A DNA stretch of 37,672 nt from Acidobacteriota bacterium. GTDB lineage: Bacteria > Acidobacteriota > Terriglobia > Terriglobales > Acidobacteriaceae. Made by a program: the position numbers and the translations under genes. The stretch lies in the NCBI GenBank assembly GCA_003225075.1, contig QIAP01000034.1, positions 1 through 37,672 on the forward strand. Reading direction: 5' to 3'. Of this stretch, positions 7,862-16,022 are shown one piece after another. Below the pieces are notes generated by a model. It made no database searches. It was given only the letters and a program-made list of their open reading frames with translations, and was not told where the DNA came from. Every line of letters begins with the position of its first letter. Within the stretch, counting starts at the first letter, position 1.

Positions 7862-8247
7862 GTGACGCCATTGGCCGACTTACGCAACTGCGGGAGGAGT
7901 TGAAGGCGGCGATTGATGCGGATGCCGAGTCTTATAACGCGGTAATGAAGGCATACAAGCAAGCGAAGACGGCGGCGGATGGGGACGCAGTCATTACAGC
8001 GGCGCTGCGGCAAGCCACCGCAGTTCCGCTGAGTGTCGCCGAGAGGGCGAGGGAAGTAGCCGAGATCGCGAAGAAGCTTATTCCGATGACGAATCCCAAC
8101 ATGAAGTCGGACTTAACGACGTCTGTGGCGCTGGCGCGGGCAGCGGTTGAAGGCGCGATGGCGAATGTGGAGATCAATCTGGAATCGCTCAAGGACGAAG
8201 CGTTTGTGGCGGAAGTGCGGAATAAGACGGGGGCGCTGAGGGGATAA
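7717..8247 (+). CDS. ftcD: Formiminotetrahydrofolate cyclodeaminase part of FtcD (shifted frame)
   Basis: A cyclodeaminase (FTCD_C/FchA) domain of about 170 residues beginning with TPGGGSAAAASGAMAAGLATMV, the family's Gly-rich folate/active-site loop, followed by SRGKKAYGQYE, four helices, and SDLTTSVALARAAVEGAMANVEINL near the end. It would convert 5-formimino-THF to 5,10-methenyl-THF with release of ammonia. The domain lacks its usual first helix of some 20 residues: coding resemblance starts directly at the ATG at 7735 (or the ATG at 7717, with AAGAAGGC just before it). It overlaps the transferase frame by 145 bp. Independent translation from either ATG is possible but the truncated front makes a damaged fused gene more likely. 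Confidence 0.8.
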   Translation: MGDGCRMVATPGGGSAAAASGAMAAGLATMVASMSRGKKAYGQYERELSDAIGRLTQLREELKAAIDADAESYNAVMKAYKQAKTAADGDAVITAALRQATAVPLSVAERAREVAEIAKKLIPMTNPNMKSDLTTSVALARAAVEGAMANVEINLESLKDEAFVAEVRNKTGALRG

Positions 8248-8268
8248 GAGTTCCAACCGTTACGGTTT

Positions 8269-8300
8269 TGGCACACTGCCATTAAATGTCCAGTGTGCCA
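8269..8300. repeat. Perfect 10-bp inverted repeat (possible terminator/attenuator hairpin)
   Basis: Arms TGGCACACTG (8269-8278) and CAGTGTGCCA (8291-8300) are exactly complementary, with a 12-base loop. It lies 21 bp after the cyclodeaminase stop, so it could end that transcript, although no U-run follows. It could equally be a protein-binding dyad upstream of the secreted protein gene at 8421. Confidence 0.55.
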
Positions 8301-8420
8301 CGACTTCCGTAGAACTTTAGTGTTCCCATGATGGATGCGGCCTGGCATACAATTAATGCAGATGCAATTTACAAGGCTTCGCCGGTTTGCATCTAAGTGG
8401 GTATATCTCAAGAGGTTGAC

Positions 8421-9347
8421 ATGAAGATTTCTTATTTCGCCATCGTATTGCTTTTGGGCGCCGCAGCAGCTGCCATGCCGTTGGGCACGAACTCGCGCGC
8501 GGTTATTCCTTCCGACATTCAGCAGGTTATATCCGTGGATTACCGCGCGCTGAAGAATTCACCTACGGCGCAGGCGTTGAAGGACCAGGTGCTTCCGGCT
8601 GGCCTGAAGCAGTTCGAAGGCGCGTTAAAGGGTGTAGGGATCGATCCCGAGAAAGAACTGGAGCAGCTTACATTTGCGTCGTACCGCGCCGCTAAGGACA
8701 TCCGCGTGATCGGTATCGCCCAGGGGCAGTTTCCGACCAAAGCGGTGTTGAAGCGTATGCAGACGAAGAAAATCCGTCCCAAGAAGTACCACTCAACGGA
8801 CGTTTATTCGATGGGCAACGGAATGTCAATGACGTTCCTGGATGACTTCACGCTGGTATTCGGCAATGACGCAGCACTGAAAGGTGCGCTGGACGCGCGC
8901 GACGGTTTCACGTCCGGCCTGGATTCCAATTCGCAAATGGCGGACATGATGTCGGCGGTGGACGCGGCTTCAGTGTGGAGCATTCTCGACCAGCAGGGGA
9001 CGCAGAACATGTTGCGCTCGGCGATGGGCGATGCCGCCAAGCTGGCGGATTACGAGACCGTGAAGAAACGGCTTCTGGCGTCACGCTACACGATGAATTT
9101 CGCCAACGGCGTCAACTTTGACCTGAGTGTCCTGACATCGGATTCCATGACGGCTGCGACCCTGTCGTCGCTGGTGAAGGCGGGTATGTTGTATCGAAAG
9201 GTGAATGCCTCTCCGACGGAAAAGATGGCACTGGAGAGCGTGACAGTGGATTCAGACAGTTCTAATTTGCAGTTGCATTTCCGTACCGACGATCAGCGTT
9301 TCCAGTCGCTGCTGCACTCGGAGCTGTTTGCGGCGGTTTCGCGGTAG
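8421..9347 (+). CDS. Exported protein of unknown function
   Basis: A 308-residue protein with a clear signal peptide (MKISYFAIVLLLGAAAAAMP, cleavage likely near residue 20) and no membrane segment after it. I do not recognise a catalytic motif. The mature part is an alpha/beta protein with repeated phrases such as VISVDYRALKNSPTAQALK, LEQLTFASYRA..IRVIGIAQG and DVYSMGNGMSMTFLDDFTLVFGNDAALKGALDARDG; the last, an assessment of a value against a stored one, recalls secreted acidobacterial proteins of unknown role. The ATG at 8421 has AGAGG about seven bases upstream; a GTG at 8397 is less likely. A TACAAT box at 8348-8353 is a candidate -10. The gene is convergent with glmU. Confidence 0.65.
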   Translation: MKISYFAIVLLLGAAAAAMPLGTNSRAVIPSDIQQVISVDYRALKNSPTAQALKDQVLPAGLKQFEGALKGVGIDPEKELEQLTFASYRAAKDIRVIGIAQGQFPTKAVLKRMQTKKIRPKKYHSTDVYSMGNGMSMTFLDDFTLVFGNDAALKGALDARDGFTSGLDSNSQMADMMSAVDAASVWSILDQQGTQNMLRSAMGDAAKLADYETVKKRLLASRYTMNFANGVNFDLSVLTSDSMTAATLSSLVKAGMLYRKVNASPTEKMALESVTVDSDSSNLQLHFRTDDQRFQSLLHSELFAAVSR

Positions 9348-9367
9348 GAGGGCCAGGGACACAATTT

Positions 9368-9394
9368 GCCACGGCGACACCGAGACACAGAGAT
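9368..9394. repeat. CTCTGTGTCTC-type dispersed repeat fragment
   Basis: Read on the minus strand, the segment contains CTCTGTGTCTCGGTGTCGC followed by CGTGG, a phrase I know as a widely dispersed intergenic sequence in environmental bacterial genomes. It sits in the 99-bp gap between two convergent genes, where such repeats are common. The family recognition is from memory. Confidence 0.35.
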
Positions 9395-9446
9395 AACTTT
9401 TTTCTTAAGACCTCTTGGTGTGGAGTTATTCCGTCATTTCGGTTTT

Positions 9447-10877
9447 TTATTGTTTCTTTTGCTGTCGCTTCTGCTTTGCCCACCCTTCCTTCACAATTTG
9501 GCGGGAGCGTCCTAGCGCTAGCGCGTCGGCGGGGACGTCATCTGTAATAGAGGATGCTGCCGCGACATAGGCTCCTTTGCCGACGCGGACGGGCGCGATC
9601 AGGGTGGAATTGCTGCCGATAAATGCTCCATCTTCAATTACTGTTTTGTGCTTGTGCACACCGTCGTAATTGCAGGTGATGGTGCCAGCACCTACGTTTA
9701 CGCCCTCGCCAATTTCGGTGTCTCCGAGATAGGTCAGGTGGTTAGCCTTGGAGCCCTTGCCTAGTTTGAGCTTTTTCGTTTCCACGAAGTTTCCCACGTG
9801 CGCGCCTTCGCCGATTTCACTCCCTGGACGCAGATGCGAGTAGGGCCCCAAGACCGCACCGTCAGCTACGCGGGCTTCATCGAGGATGCAGCCGGGACGA
9901 ACCAGAACTCCATCGCCCAGAGCAGAGTTGTTAATCACCGTATAGGAGCGGATGCGGCAGTCTGCGCCGATGCGTGTGTTACCTAGAATTTGGACGAAGG
10001 GTTCGAGGACGGTGTCGGCGCCGATTTCGACGTCAGTGTCGATGATGCAGGTCTCGGGGGAAAAAATGGTGACTCCCGCCGCCATGAGTTGGCGGCGCTT
10101 GGCGGTTCTGATTTGCGCGTCGAGATCGGCCAGTTCGGAGCGGGTGTTGCTGCCCAGGACCTCGTTCGGATCGTCGGTTTTGTACGCCACGACTTTTTCT
10201 TTGGCCTTACCGAGAATTCCAGCCATATCGGTCAGGTAATACTCGCTATGTGGGTTGTCGGTGGAGAGTTCGTCGATGTGCTGGAAAAACGGTTTGGCAG
10301 CAAAAACGTAGAAACCGGAATTGATCTCGCGAATTTTACGCTGCGTAGCGCTGGCGGCTTTTTCTTCCACGATGGCTTGAACTTCATCGCTGTGAGATTT
10401 TGTTCGAATAACGCGACCGTAGCCGGTGGGGTTCTCCAGCTCAGCGGCCAGCAGGGTCATGGCAGCTTTTTTCGATAAGTGGAAATCGCGCAGACTTTCG
10501 ATGGTTTCCGGCGTGATGAGCGGTGCGTCTCCGGATAGCACGAGAACGTGGTCATAGGGTTGCAGGGCTTCGCGGGCGACGATCAGAGCGTGTCCGGTGC
10601 CGCGTTGCTCTTTCTGCAGCACGAAATTAATTCCGCTGCCCGCGAGCGCCGTACGCACGCGATCGGCTTCGTGGCCGATGATGGCATAGACGTCTTTCGC
10701 GGGGACAACACTTAACGCGGCGGCGATGACGTGGGCCAACAGCGGTTTTCCTCCCACTTCATGCAGAACTTTGGGATGTTTGGACTTGAGCCGAGTGCCT
10801 TTACCGGCTGCCATGATGGCGATGGCGAAACGAGGATTAGTCCTCGATTGAGAATCGCGTTTGCTGAGGCGGGGCAT
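9447..10877 (-). CDS. glmU: Bifunctional GlmU: glucosamine-1-phosphate acetyltransferase / UDP-GlcNAc pyrophosphorylase
   Basis: Makes UDP-N-acetylglucosamine, the precursor of peptidoglycan and lipid A, in two steps: acetylation of glucosamine-1-phosphate and uridylyl transfer. The 476-residue length is normal. The N-terminal uridyltransferase domain carries IMAAGKGTRLKSKHPKVLH (about residues 21-39), LVLSGDAPLI, and EINSGFYVF. The C-terminal half is a left-handed beta-helix made of hexapeptide repeats (from about residue 270), with NHLTYLGDTEIGEGVNVGAG and TITCNYDGVHKHKT, which hold the acetyl-CoA and substrate-binding residues. The C-terminus is Lys/Gln-rich. A basic extension of about 17 residues precedes the nucleotide-binding loop. 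On the minus strand the order is TPR protein, yvcK, GNAT, glmU, which may be one transcription unit. Confidence 0.96.
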   Translation of the reverse strand: MPRLSKRDSQSRTNPRFAIAIMAAGKGTRLKSKHPKVLHEVGGKPLLAHVIAAALSVVPAKDVYAIIGHEADRVRTALAGSGINFVLQKEQRGTGHALIVAREALQPYDHVLVLSGDAPLITPETIESLRDFHLSKKAAMTLLAAELENPTGYGRVIRTKSHSDEVQAIVEEKAASATQRKIREINSGFYVFAAKPFFQHIDELSTDNPHSEYYLTDMAGILGKAKEKVVAYKTDDPNEVLGSNTRSELADLDAQIRTAKRRQLMAAGVTIFSPETCIIDTDVEIGADTVLEPFVQILGNTRIGADCRIRSYTVINNSALGDGVLVRPGCILDEARVADGAVLGPYSHLRPGSEIGEGAHVGNFVETKKLKLGKGSKANHLTYLGDTEIGEGVNVGAGTITCNYDGVHKHKTVIEDGAFIGSNSTLIAPVRVGKGAYVAAASSITDDVPADALALGRSRQIVKEGWAKQKRQQKKQ

Positions 10878-10994
10878 TCAACTCACTATAACGCGACCTC
10901 GGCGAGTGGAGAACGTTGAAAGGTTAGGTTCAGGGAACCCCATGAGTTCTGTGTGCCTGTAAGTTCGTCGGCGTCTAGTTCTACACTCCACACA

Positions 10995-11483
10995 TCAACT
11001 GGCCGGTTCTTCAGAGGCGAACTGCTCGAAAGCGCTTCCCCTGAACATGACGGGCGTCCACTGGTTTTGTACTCTTGCGCCCAGCGCGCCATAAAAATCA
11101 ATCGCGGGCGTGTTCCAGTCGAGCACTTCCCAGCGCATACCAAAGCAGTTCTGCTCACGCGCGATAACCGCCATGCGCCGCAGCAGCGCCTTGCCGATGC
11201 CCTTGCCGCGGAACTGGGCTCGCACGAACAAATCCTCAACGAAAAGGCCGGAGCGACCGGCCCAGGTTGAATAGGTAAAGAAGTAGAGCGCGTAGGCAGC
11301 CGGGTGGCCGTCCCACTCCGCGATGAAGGCGTGGAAGAGTGGCTCGGCGCGGAAGCCGTCGCGCAGGAGGTCCTCAGGGGTGGCATCCACCTGATCCAGC
11401 TCGCGCTCAAACCGGGCGAGTTCACGAATCATTTCGACGATCAGGGGGGCGTCCGCTGCGGTGGCCTCGCGTATTACAAGCAT
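10995..11483 (-). CDS. GNAT-family N-acetyltransferase, spermidine/diamine acetyltransferase-like
   Basis: A 162-residue GNAT enzyme starting at the ATG at 11483, preceded by GGGAG at seven bases; a longer in-frame start at 11516 has no such site. The acetyl-CoA-binding motif A is LFVRAQFRGKGIGKALLRRMA, and the preceding WAGRSGLFVEDLFV and following WEVLDWNTPAIDFYGALGA are the pattern of the SSAT/diamine acetyltransferase branch, where the late Tyr acts as general acid. It would acetylate a small amine using acetyl-CoA in the cytoplasm; the real acceptor cannot be told. It lies between yvcK and glmU on the same strand, with gaps of 150 and 117 bp. Confidence 0.82.
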   Translation of the reverse strand: MLVIREATAADAPLIVEMIRELARFERELDQVDATPEDLLRDGFRAEPLFHAFIAEWDGHPAAYALYFFTYSTWAGRSGLFVEDLFVRAQFRGKGIGKALLRRMAVIAREQNCFGMRWEVLDWNTPAIDFYGALGARVQNQWTPVMFRGSAFEQFASEEPAS

Positions 11484-11633
11484 CGGTGATCTCCCAGGCT
11501 CAGGTTCGCCAGCCAAGGCGTTGGCGGTGATTATACGGGTGCGGAATTGAGGCGACTTATTTCAAGGGTGCTGAGCGTGCGGTAGGATAGGTCAAATCGC
11601 GTGTCAACCGGATCCGCTTTGATAGTGAACTTG

Positions 11634-12740
11634 CTAAGTTCGAGCTCTAGCGCTCGGACGCGATAACCGGTTATCCCCATCCGGTGCTTGCATGACGACG
11701 TGAAGCAGATCCTGAGCGACGCGATCGGTAGCATGGCGGGCGACGCCGGCCTGTTCAAGATAGTCACCCATTACGGGACACACGCCGAGAGCTTCGACTT
11801 CTTCCAGGTCGGCGACGATCTGCGATGCTCCCTCCGACGCATACTTGGCTTTCAAGTCGTCCGACACGGGGGCGCGGTTAATCAGCGCATAATCGAAAAT
11901 CTGTGCCTGGGCATGGTTGTTGAGAGCGCGGATATGGTCGGATGCGCTCAGGTCAAGGCTTTCGTTAGCTTGTGTCATGAGGTTGCAGATGAATACCTTC
12001 ACCGCGGATGAATTAACTATTGCCTGGGAGATGCCCCGAACCAGCAAGTTAGGGATGAGACTGGTGAAGAGCGATCCTGGACCGATGGTGATGAGGTCGG
12101 CACGAGCGATGGCATCCAGCGTCTGAGGTAGCGGATCGACGTCAGGAGGCACCAGAAACAATTCCTTAATGCGCCCTTTGCTGGCGGTAATTTTGGTCTC
12201 GCCGCGGACGCGGGAGCCATCTTCCATCAGGGCTTCCAGCTCGATATTGGAACTGGTGGCGGGAAAAATGTGGCCGCGGGTAAGCAGGATCTCGGAAGAA
12301 AGTCTTACCGCTTCGGCGAAGTCGCCAGTAATAGAAGTTAGTGCGGCGAGGAACAGATTACCGAAGCTGTGTCCTTCAAGACCGGAGCCTTTTTGAAAAC
12401 GATGCTGAAACAGGCGGGAGAGGAGAGCCTCATCCTCTGACAACGCAACCACACAGTTGCGAATGTCGCCGGGGGGAAGCATGTTGAATTCCTTGCGCAG
12501 GCGGCCGCTGGAACCGCCGTCGTCGCTCACCGTAACAACCGCGCATAGTTCACTAATCACGGGGCCAGCCGCATCCGCCGTGCCTGCCGCCACTGCGAAA
12601 CGCTTCAGGCCTTTCAGCAGGGTTGACAGGCCGGTGCCGCCGCCGATTGCAACCACTCGCAAGGACCGGCCAGAGGGCAGATCGTCGCGCTGAGGCATTT
12701 TGTCCCGAGACGATGATTCGGGACCGGACTGGGGAGTCAT
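11634..12740 (-). CDS. yvcK: YvcK/GlmR (CofD-like, UPF0052) cell-wall/gluconeogenesis factor
   Basis: A 368-residue protein. After a polar leader of about 27 residues comes VVAIGGGTGLSTLLKGLKRF, the glycine-rich nucleotide-binding loop, then AVVTVSDDGGSSGRLRKEF and MLPPGDIRNCVVALS, the hallmark blocks of the YvcK family, and later DLITIGPGSLFTSLIPNLL. In Bacillus subtilis the homologue (GlmR) binds UDP-GlcNAc and stimulates GlmS, and is required for growth on gluconeogenic carbon sources; that role is known for the family, not shown here. The gene starts nine bases after the TPR gene's stop, so they are co-transcribed. Finding it close to glmU, which makes UDP-GlcNAc, fits that link. Confidence 0.92.
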   Translation of the reverse strand: MTPQSGPESSSRDKMPQRDDLPSGRSLRVVAIGGGTGLSTLLKGLKRFAVAAGTADAAGPVISELCAVVTVSDDGGSSGRLRKEFNMLPPGDIRNCVVALSEDEALLSRLFQHRFQKGSGLEGHSFGNLFLAALTSITGDFAEAVRLSSEILLTRGHIFPATSSNIELEALMEDGSRVRGETKITASKGRIKELFLVPPDVDPLPQTLDAIARADLITIGPGSLFTSLIPNLLVRGISQAIVNSSAVKVFICNLMTQANESLDLSASDHIRALNNHAQAQIFDYALINRAPVSDDLKAKYASEGASQIVADLEEVEALGVCPVMGDYLEQAGVARHATDRVAQDLLHVVMQAPDGDNRLSRPSARART

Positions 12741-12749
12741 GAAAACTTT

Positions 12750-13316
12750 CTAGCTCTCGGTTTCGGAGTCACTGGCTTCAGCAGCCAGGTCCATGCCGGG
12801 ATCGGGATAGAGCAATTCCGTGAAACGCGGATCTTCGGCCAGGTTCTGGAAATCAGAATCATTGCGTGCCTGGAAGCGCAGAGCAGGCTTCAAGCGGATG
12901 GCTTCGTCCAAATGACGCAAGGAATCTTCGACGTGTCCGGTCAAACAGTCGAGGGCTGCCAGACCGTAGAGAACGTAATCCGCTTTGGGCACCTGCTTGA
13001 GCAATTTCTCCAGGTGCTCGCGGGTGCCCACGTAATCACCGACATTCATCAGCGAGATGGCGTAGTCGAAATGCTCTTCCGGATCTTTAAACTGAGTAGT
13101 CGCGCGCTCGCTATGCTGATTGCAGCTATTGAGGTGAACGGCCGCCCGGTCAGCAAGTTCCTTGCTGGGGCTGGCTAGAACCTTCTGAAAATGTGATTTG
13201 GCCTTGTCGAATTTGTGCTCCTGCATGGAGCGGAGACCAGCTTCGTAGTTTTGCACAGCCTGTGCAAAACGAGGGTCATCGCCTAGAGACTTCTTTGCCG
13301 TCGGTTTTTGTGCCAT
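12750..13316 (-). CDS. Tetratricopeptide-repeat protein
   Basis: A 188-residue cytoplasmic protein with no signal peptide. Helical-pair repeats run through most of it: FAQAVQNYEAGLRSMQEHKFDKAKSHFQ, HFDYAISLMNVGDYVGTREHLEKLL and LYGLAALDCLTGHVEDSLRHLDEAIRLKP all carry the small/large residue spacing of TPRs. It ends with an acidic tail rich in Ser and Glu. TPRs usually mediate protein contacts. The ATG at 13316 is chosen over an in-frame TTG at 13322. It is the first gene of the yvcK transcript, and the 212-bp gap upstream (13317-13528) probably carries the promoter. Confidence 0.75.
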   Translation of the reverse strand: MAQKPTAKKSLGDDPRFAQAVQNYEAGLRSMQEHKFDKAKSHFQKVLASPSKELADRAAVHLNSCNQHSERATTQFKDPEEHFDYAISLMNVGDYVGTREHLEKLLKQVPKADYVLYGLAALDCLTGHVEDSLRHLDEAIRLKPALRFQARNDSDFQNLAEDPRFTELLYPDPGMDLAAEASDSETES

Positions 13317-13528
13317 CTGCAAAACTTTCCCGCTGCTCTTCGTAACTTCCCCTTTATCTTAAGCTTAAGTCTAAAAACTTTAACTTTTGCTGCCAGGGCG
13401 AAACCGCATTCATGGGGGTTTCGAAATCACATTCCAAGACCCACCATTTTCATCCTGTGGAAAACCACCTTTTTATACGCGCCCTTCACTGGGGCCGTCA
13501 ACTCACCCGGAAACGCTCCACCTCGCTA

Positions 13529-13984
13529 CTAATTCATGGAGGCGGCGGACTCCAGGTCTACCGACTTCCACTCACCCTTAATAATGCCCTGTCGAATCTG
13601 TGCAACCGTCTTGCCTTTGTGATGCATTGCGTAACTGTAGTACGTCTCTTTCAAGCAGGTGGCACATTGAGCTCCGTGAGTGCTTTCGAAACAACTGTGC
13701 AGGCTGTTGTGTCCCATGCGGTCACAATAGCAATAGCAAGGCTGTTGATGCAGCACCGCCGGGATCCTGGCCGCGAGTTCGTAGGCGTGTGTCTGATAGG
13801 GGAACTGCGCATTTTCTCCCCACAGTTGTTCTTTGGGAAGAATGGGAGGCAGCTTGGTTCCCTTGGGTGGAGGTCCCGGATTATAGGCTGGGATTTGCGC
13901 TTGATCCTGCGAACTCGACCACTGCGCCGTCGTCGCAATAGTGATTAGAAAAAGTGATGACAGAATTAATCCACGTTTAAACAT
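13529..13984 (-). CDS. PCYCGC-motif exported protein
   Basis: A 151-residue predicted exported protein. The ATG at 13984 is fixed by GAGGGG about eight bases upstream and opens a hydrophobic signal segment (FKRGLILSSLFLITIATTA). A Pro-rich linker follows, then a C-terminal domain with PCYCYCDRMGHNSLHSC, a second pair C-x2-C in GAQCATCLK, and HHKGKTVAQIRQGI, the sequence pattern of the PCYCGC domain (here PCYCYC). Members are small secreted or lipid-anchored proteins of unknown role; the paired Cys and His could hold a metal or a cofactor. No lipobox cysteine is seen directly after the signal, so it may be soluble in the periplasm. It is divergent from lepB across 138 bp. Confidence 0.75.
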   Translation of the reverse strand: MFKRGLILSSLFLITIATTAQWSSSQDQAQIPAYNPGPPPKGTKLPPILPKEQLWGENAQFPYQTHAYELAARIPAVLHQQPCYCYCDRMGHNSLHSCFESTHGAQCATCLKETYYSYAMHHKGKTVAQIRQGIIKGEWKSVDLESAASMN

Positions 13985-14122
13985 TCCGCAATCCCCTCGG
14001 TTGGGATATTGTAACCTGAATTGGCTGGGACTGGCAGTGGTGGCGCGGCACCACACGGATAGCCCGGGGCGAGGCGGGCAACCCGCCGCGGATATCATTG
14101 TATCCGTATACTATGAGGGATA

Positions 14123-14704
14123 ATGAACGAATTGGAGAGCCCGGTACAGGAAAGCCCGGTATTTGAAAAGCGAGTTGTACGCCTGCGGCGAAGCACGCCA
14201 GTATTGGCAGTGTGGCTGCGTGATTTGATCATTTCACTGGCTATCTCGGCGTTCATCATCATCTTCCTTTATCAGCCGGTGAAGGTGGAAGGCACCAGCA
14301 TGATGCCTTCGCTGGACGATCAGGAACGAATCTTCGTCAACAAATTCGTCTACCGGCTGGAATCGATTGAGCGCGGCGACATCGTGGTGTTCCACTATCC
14401 GCGCGATCCTTCGAAGAGCTATATCAAGCGGGTAGTGGGACTGGAGGGAGACCACATCCGCATTGACGGCGGCCGCGTCCTGGTGAATGGCAAGATGCTG
14501 GCGGAGGACTACGTGCCTAGCGAGTACGAGGATCAGCGCTCGTACTCTGAGATTGTGGTGCCTCCGCACTCTTACTTTGTGCTGGGCGATCATCGCAGCA
14601 TGTCGAACGATAGCCGGGATTTTGGTCCGGTGAACGAGAACTATATTTATGGGAAGGCCGTGTTTGGGTATTGGCCCGTGGATAAGGTGGGGAGACTACG
14701 GTAG
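14123..14704 (+). CDS. lepB: Signal peptidase I
   Basis: Membrane serine protease that removes signal peptides from exported proteins at the periplasmic face. It has 193 residues. A basic N-terminal tail is followed by a single membrane helix (about residues 33-51). The catalytic serine is S59 in GTSMMPSL (box B) and the catalytic lysine is K102 in YIKRVVGLEGD (box D); GDIVVF and VVPPHSYFVLGDHRSMSNDSRDFG (boxes C and E) complete the family set. The ATG at 14123 is preceded by GAGGGATA and a TATACT box eleven bases upstream. It is read away from the PCYCGC gene and lies ahead of carA, with a palindromic element in between. Confidence 0.95.
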   Translation: MNELESPVQESPVFEKRVVRLRRSTPVLAVWLRDLIISLAISAFIIIFLYQPVKVEGTSMMPSLDDQERIFVNKFVYRLESIERGDIVVFHYPRDPSKSYIKRVVGLEGDHIRIDGGRVLVNGKMLAEDYVPSEYEDQRSYSEIVVPPHSYFVLGDHRSMSNDSRDFGPVNENYIYGKAVFGYWPVDKVGRLR

Positions 14705-14721
14705 CGGACCGCTGACAAAGC

Positions 14722-14751
14722 CGCGGACAAGAGTGTCCGCGCCACACAATC
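14722..14751 (+). repeat. 30-bp palindromic REP-like element, copy 1
   Basis: An 8-bp stem (CGCGGACA / TGTCCGCG) closes a four-base loop AGAG and is followed by CCACACAATC. An element of the same architecture lies inside the coding sequence of the Mo subunit at 32811-32840. Located 18 bp after the lepB stop, it could serve as a terminator or RNA-stabilising hairpin, but no U-run follows. Confidence 0.7.
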
Positions 14752-14785
14752 TTTCGTTTTCTCGAGAACTTCACGCAGACAGTGC

Positions 14786-14814
14786 TTGGTGCTTTTCTGC
14801 TTCCTTGTTAGAAT
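14786..14814 (+). promoter_or_regulatory. Putative carAB promoter
   Basis: TTGGTG (14786-14791) and TAGAAT (14809-14814) are spaced by 17 bases, a good sigma-70-type arrangement, 27 bases before the carA start. It lies downstream of the palindromic element that follows lepB, so carA probably has its own promoter. No pyrimidine-attenuator structure was evident. Confidence 0.5.
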
Positions 14815-14841
14815 CGATAAAATCCACTCCCTGGAGCAGGA

Positions 14842-15972
14842 ATGCAGGCAATCCTTGCGCTGGAAGATGGGCGCATCTTCCGCGGCAAAGGCTACGGCGC
14901 AAAAGGCGAATGCTACGGCGAAGTCGTTTTTAATACTTCCATTACTGGCTACCAGGAAATCTTTACTGATCCTTCCTACGCGGGACAGATTGTAGTTCTA
15001 ACCAACCCCGAAATCGGAAATTACGGCACCAACCCTGAAGACAATGAAGCGGTTCGACCTTATATCGAGGGCCTGATCGTCCGCGAGTTTTCCAGAGTCA
15101 GTTCCAACTGGCGTTCGCAGCAGGTGACCGAAGAATATCTCGAGCAATTCAAGATTCCGGTGCTGGCTGATATTGATACTCGCGCGCTGGTGCGTCATCT
15201 TCGCGACAACGGCGTGATGCGCGGGGTGGTTTCGACGCTGGAGAGCGATGCGGAGAGACTGATCGCGAAAGCGCGTTCGATCCCCAAGATGGATGGCATG
15301 GATTTGGCCAAGGTGGTCAGCACGAACCGTCCTTATGTGTGGGAAGTGGGCGAGCGCTCACACGAGCCCGTTGAGGTAGTAGGCGTGAAAGACGAGCCCA
15401 CGCGGTTCAATGTTGTCGCCTACGATTATGGGATCAAACAGAACATTCTGCGCAAACTGCGCGGCGAGGGCTGCAAGGTTACGGTCGTTCCGGCGGAGAC
15501 TACTGCGGAAGACGTGCTGGCGCTGAAGCCCGATGGCGTGTTCCTGTCGAATGGGCCGGGTGATCCCGAGCCTTGTACCTATGCCGTGGACAACATCCGT
15601 CGGCTGATGGGCCGCCAGCCGATTTTCGGGATTTGCCTGGGACATCAGCTCACCGGCATTGCGCTGGGCGGGAAAACCTACAAGTTGAAATTCGGACATC
15701 ACGGCGGCAACCATCCAGTGAGGCAGTTGAATACCGGCAAAGTGGAGATCACGGCGCACAACCACAATTTTGCGGTTGACCCGGATTCACTGCCGCAAAG
15801 CGAAGTCGAACTGACCCACATAGACCTGAATGACAACACGCTCGAGGGCATGCGCCACCGGAATCTGCCGTTATTTACTGTGCAATATCATCCGGAGGCG
15901 TCGCCTGGGCCGCATGATTCGCATTATTTGTTCAAGGATTTTGTGAAGATGATGGAGGAGTGGAAAGGGTGA
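14842..15972 (+). CDS. carA: Carbamoyl-phosphate synthase small (glutaminase) subunit
   Basis: Hydrolyses glutamine and passes ammonia to CarB to make carbamoyl phosphate for pyrimidine and arginine synthesis. It has 376 residues, normal length. The N-terminal CPSase domain begins MQAILALEDGRIFRG and includes GECYGEVVFNTSITGYQEI. The C-terminal class I glutaminase domain holds the nucleophile C265 in FGICLGHQ and the dyad H350/E352 in QYHPEASPGP. The ATG at 14842 has CAGGA just ahead. carB follows after 50 bp, with a heptanucleotide repeat in the gap. All catalytic residues are present. Confidence 0.97.
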   Translation: MQAILALEDGRIFRGKGYGAKGECYGEVVFNTSITGYQEIFTDPSYAGQIVVLTNPEIGNYGTNPEDNEAVRPYIEGLIVREFSRVSSNWRSQQVTEEYLEQFKIPVLADIDTRALVRHLRDNGVMRGVVSTLESDAERLIAKARSIPKMDGMDLAKVVSTNRPYVWEVGERSHEPVEVVGVKDEPTRFNVVAYDYGIKQNILRKLRGEGCKVTVVPAETTAEDVLALKPDGVFLSNGPGDPEPCTYAVDNIRRLMGRQPIFGICLGHQLTGIALGGKTYKLKFGHHGGNHPVRQLNTGKVEITAHNHNFAVDPDSLPQSEVELTHIDLNDNTLEGMRHRNLPLFTVQYHPEASPGPHDSHYLFKDFVKMMEEWKG

Positions 15973-15980
15973 GTCCAGTC

Positions 15981-16001
15981 GCTAGTGATTAGTGGCCACT
16001 G
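15981..16001. repeat. Heptanucleotide tandem array between carA and carB
   Basis: Three consecutive 7-mers: GCTAGTG, ATTAGTG, GCCACTG. The same 7-base period recurs in three other gaps of this window (30144, 30547, 34684). Such short tandem heptads resemble the STRR repeats described in cyanobacteria. Function unknown. Confidence 0.55.
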
Positions 16002-16022
16002 AGCCGGTAACCAGTCAAATAA

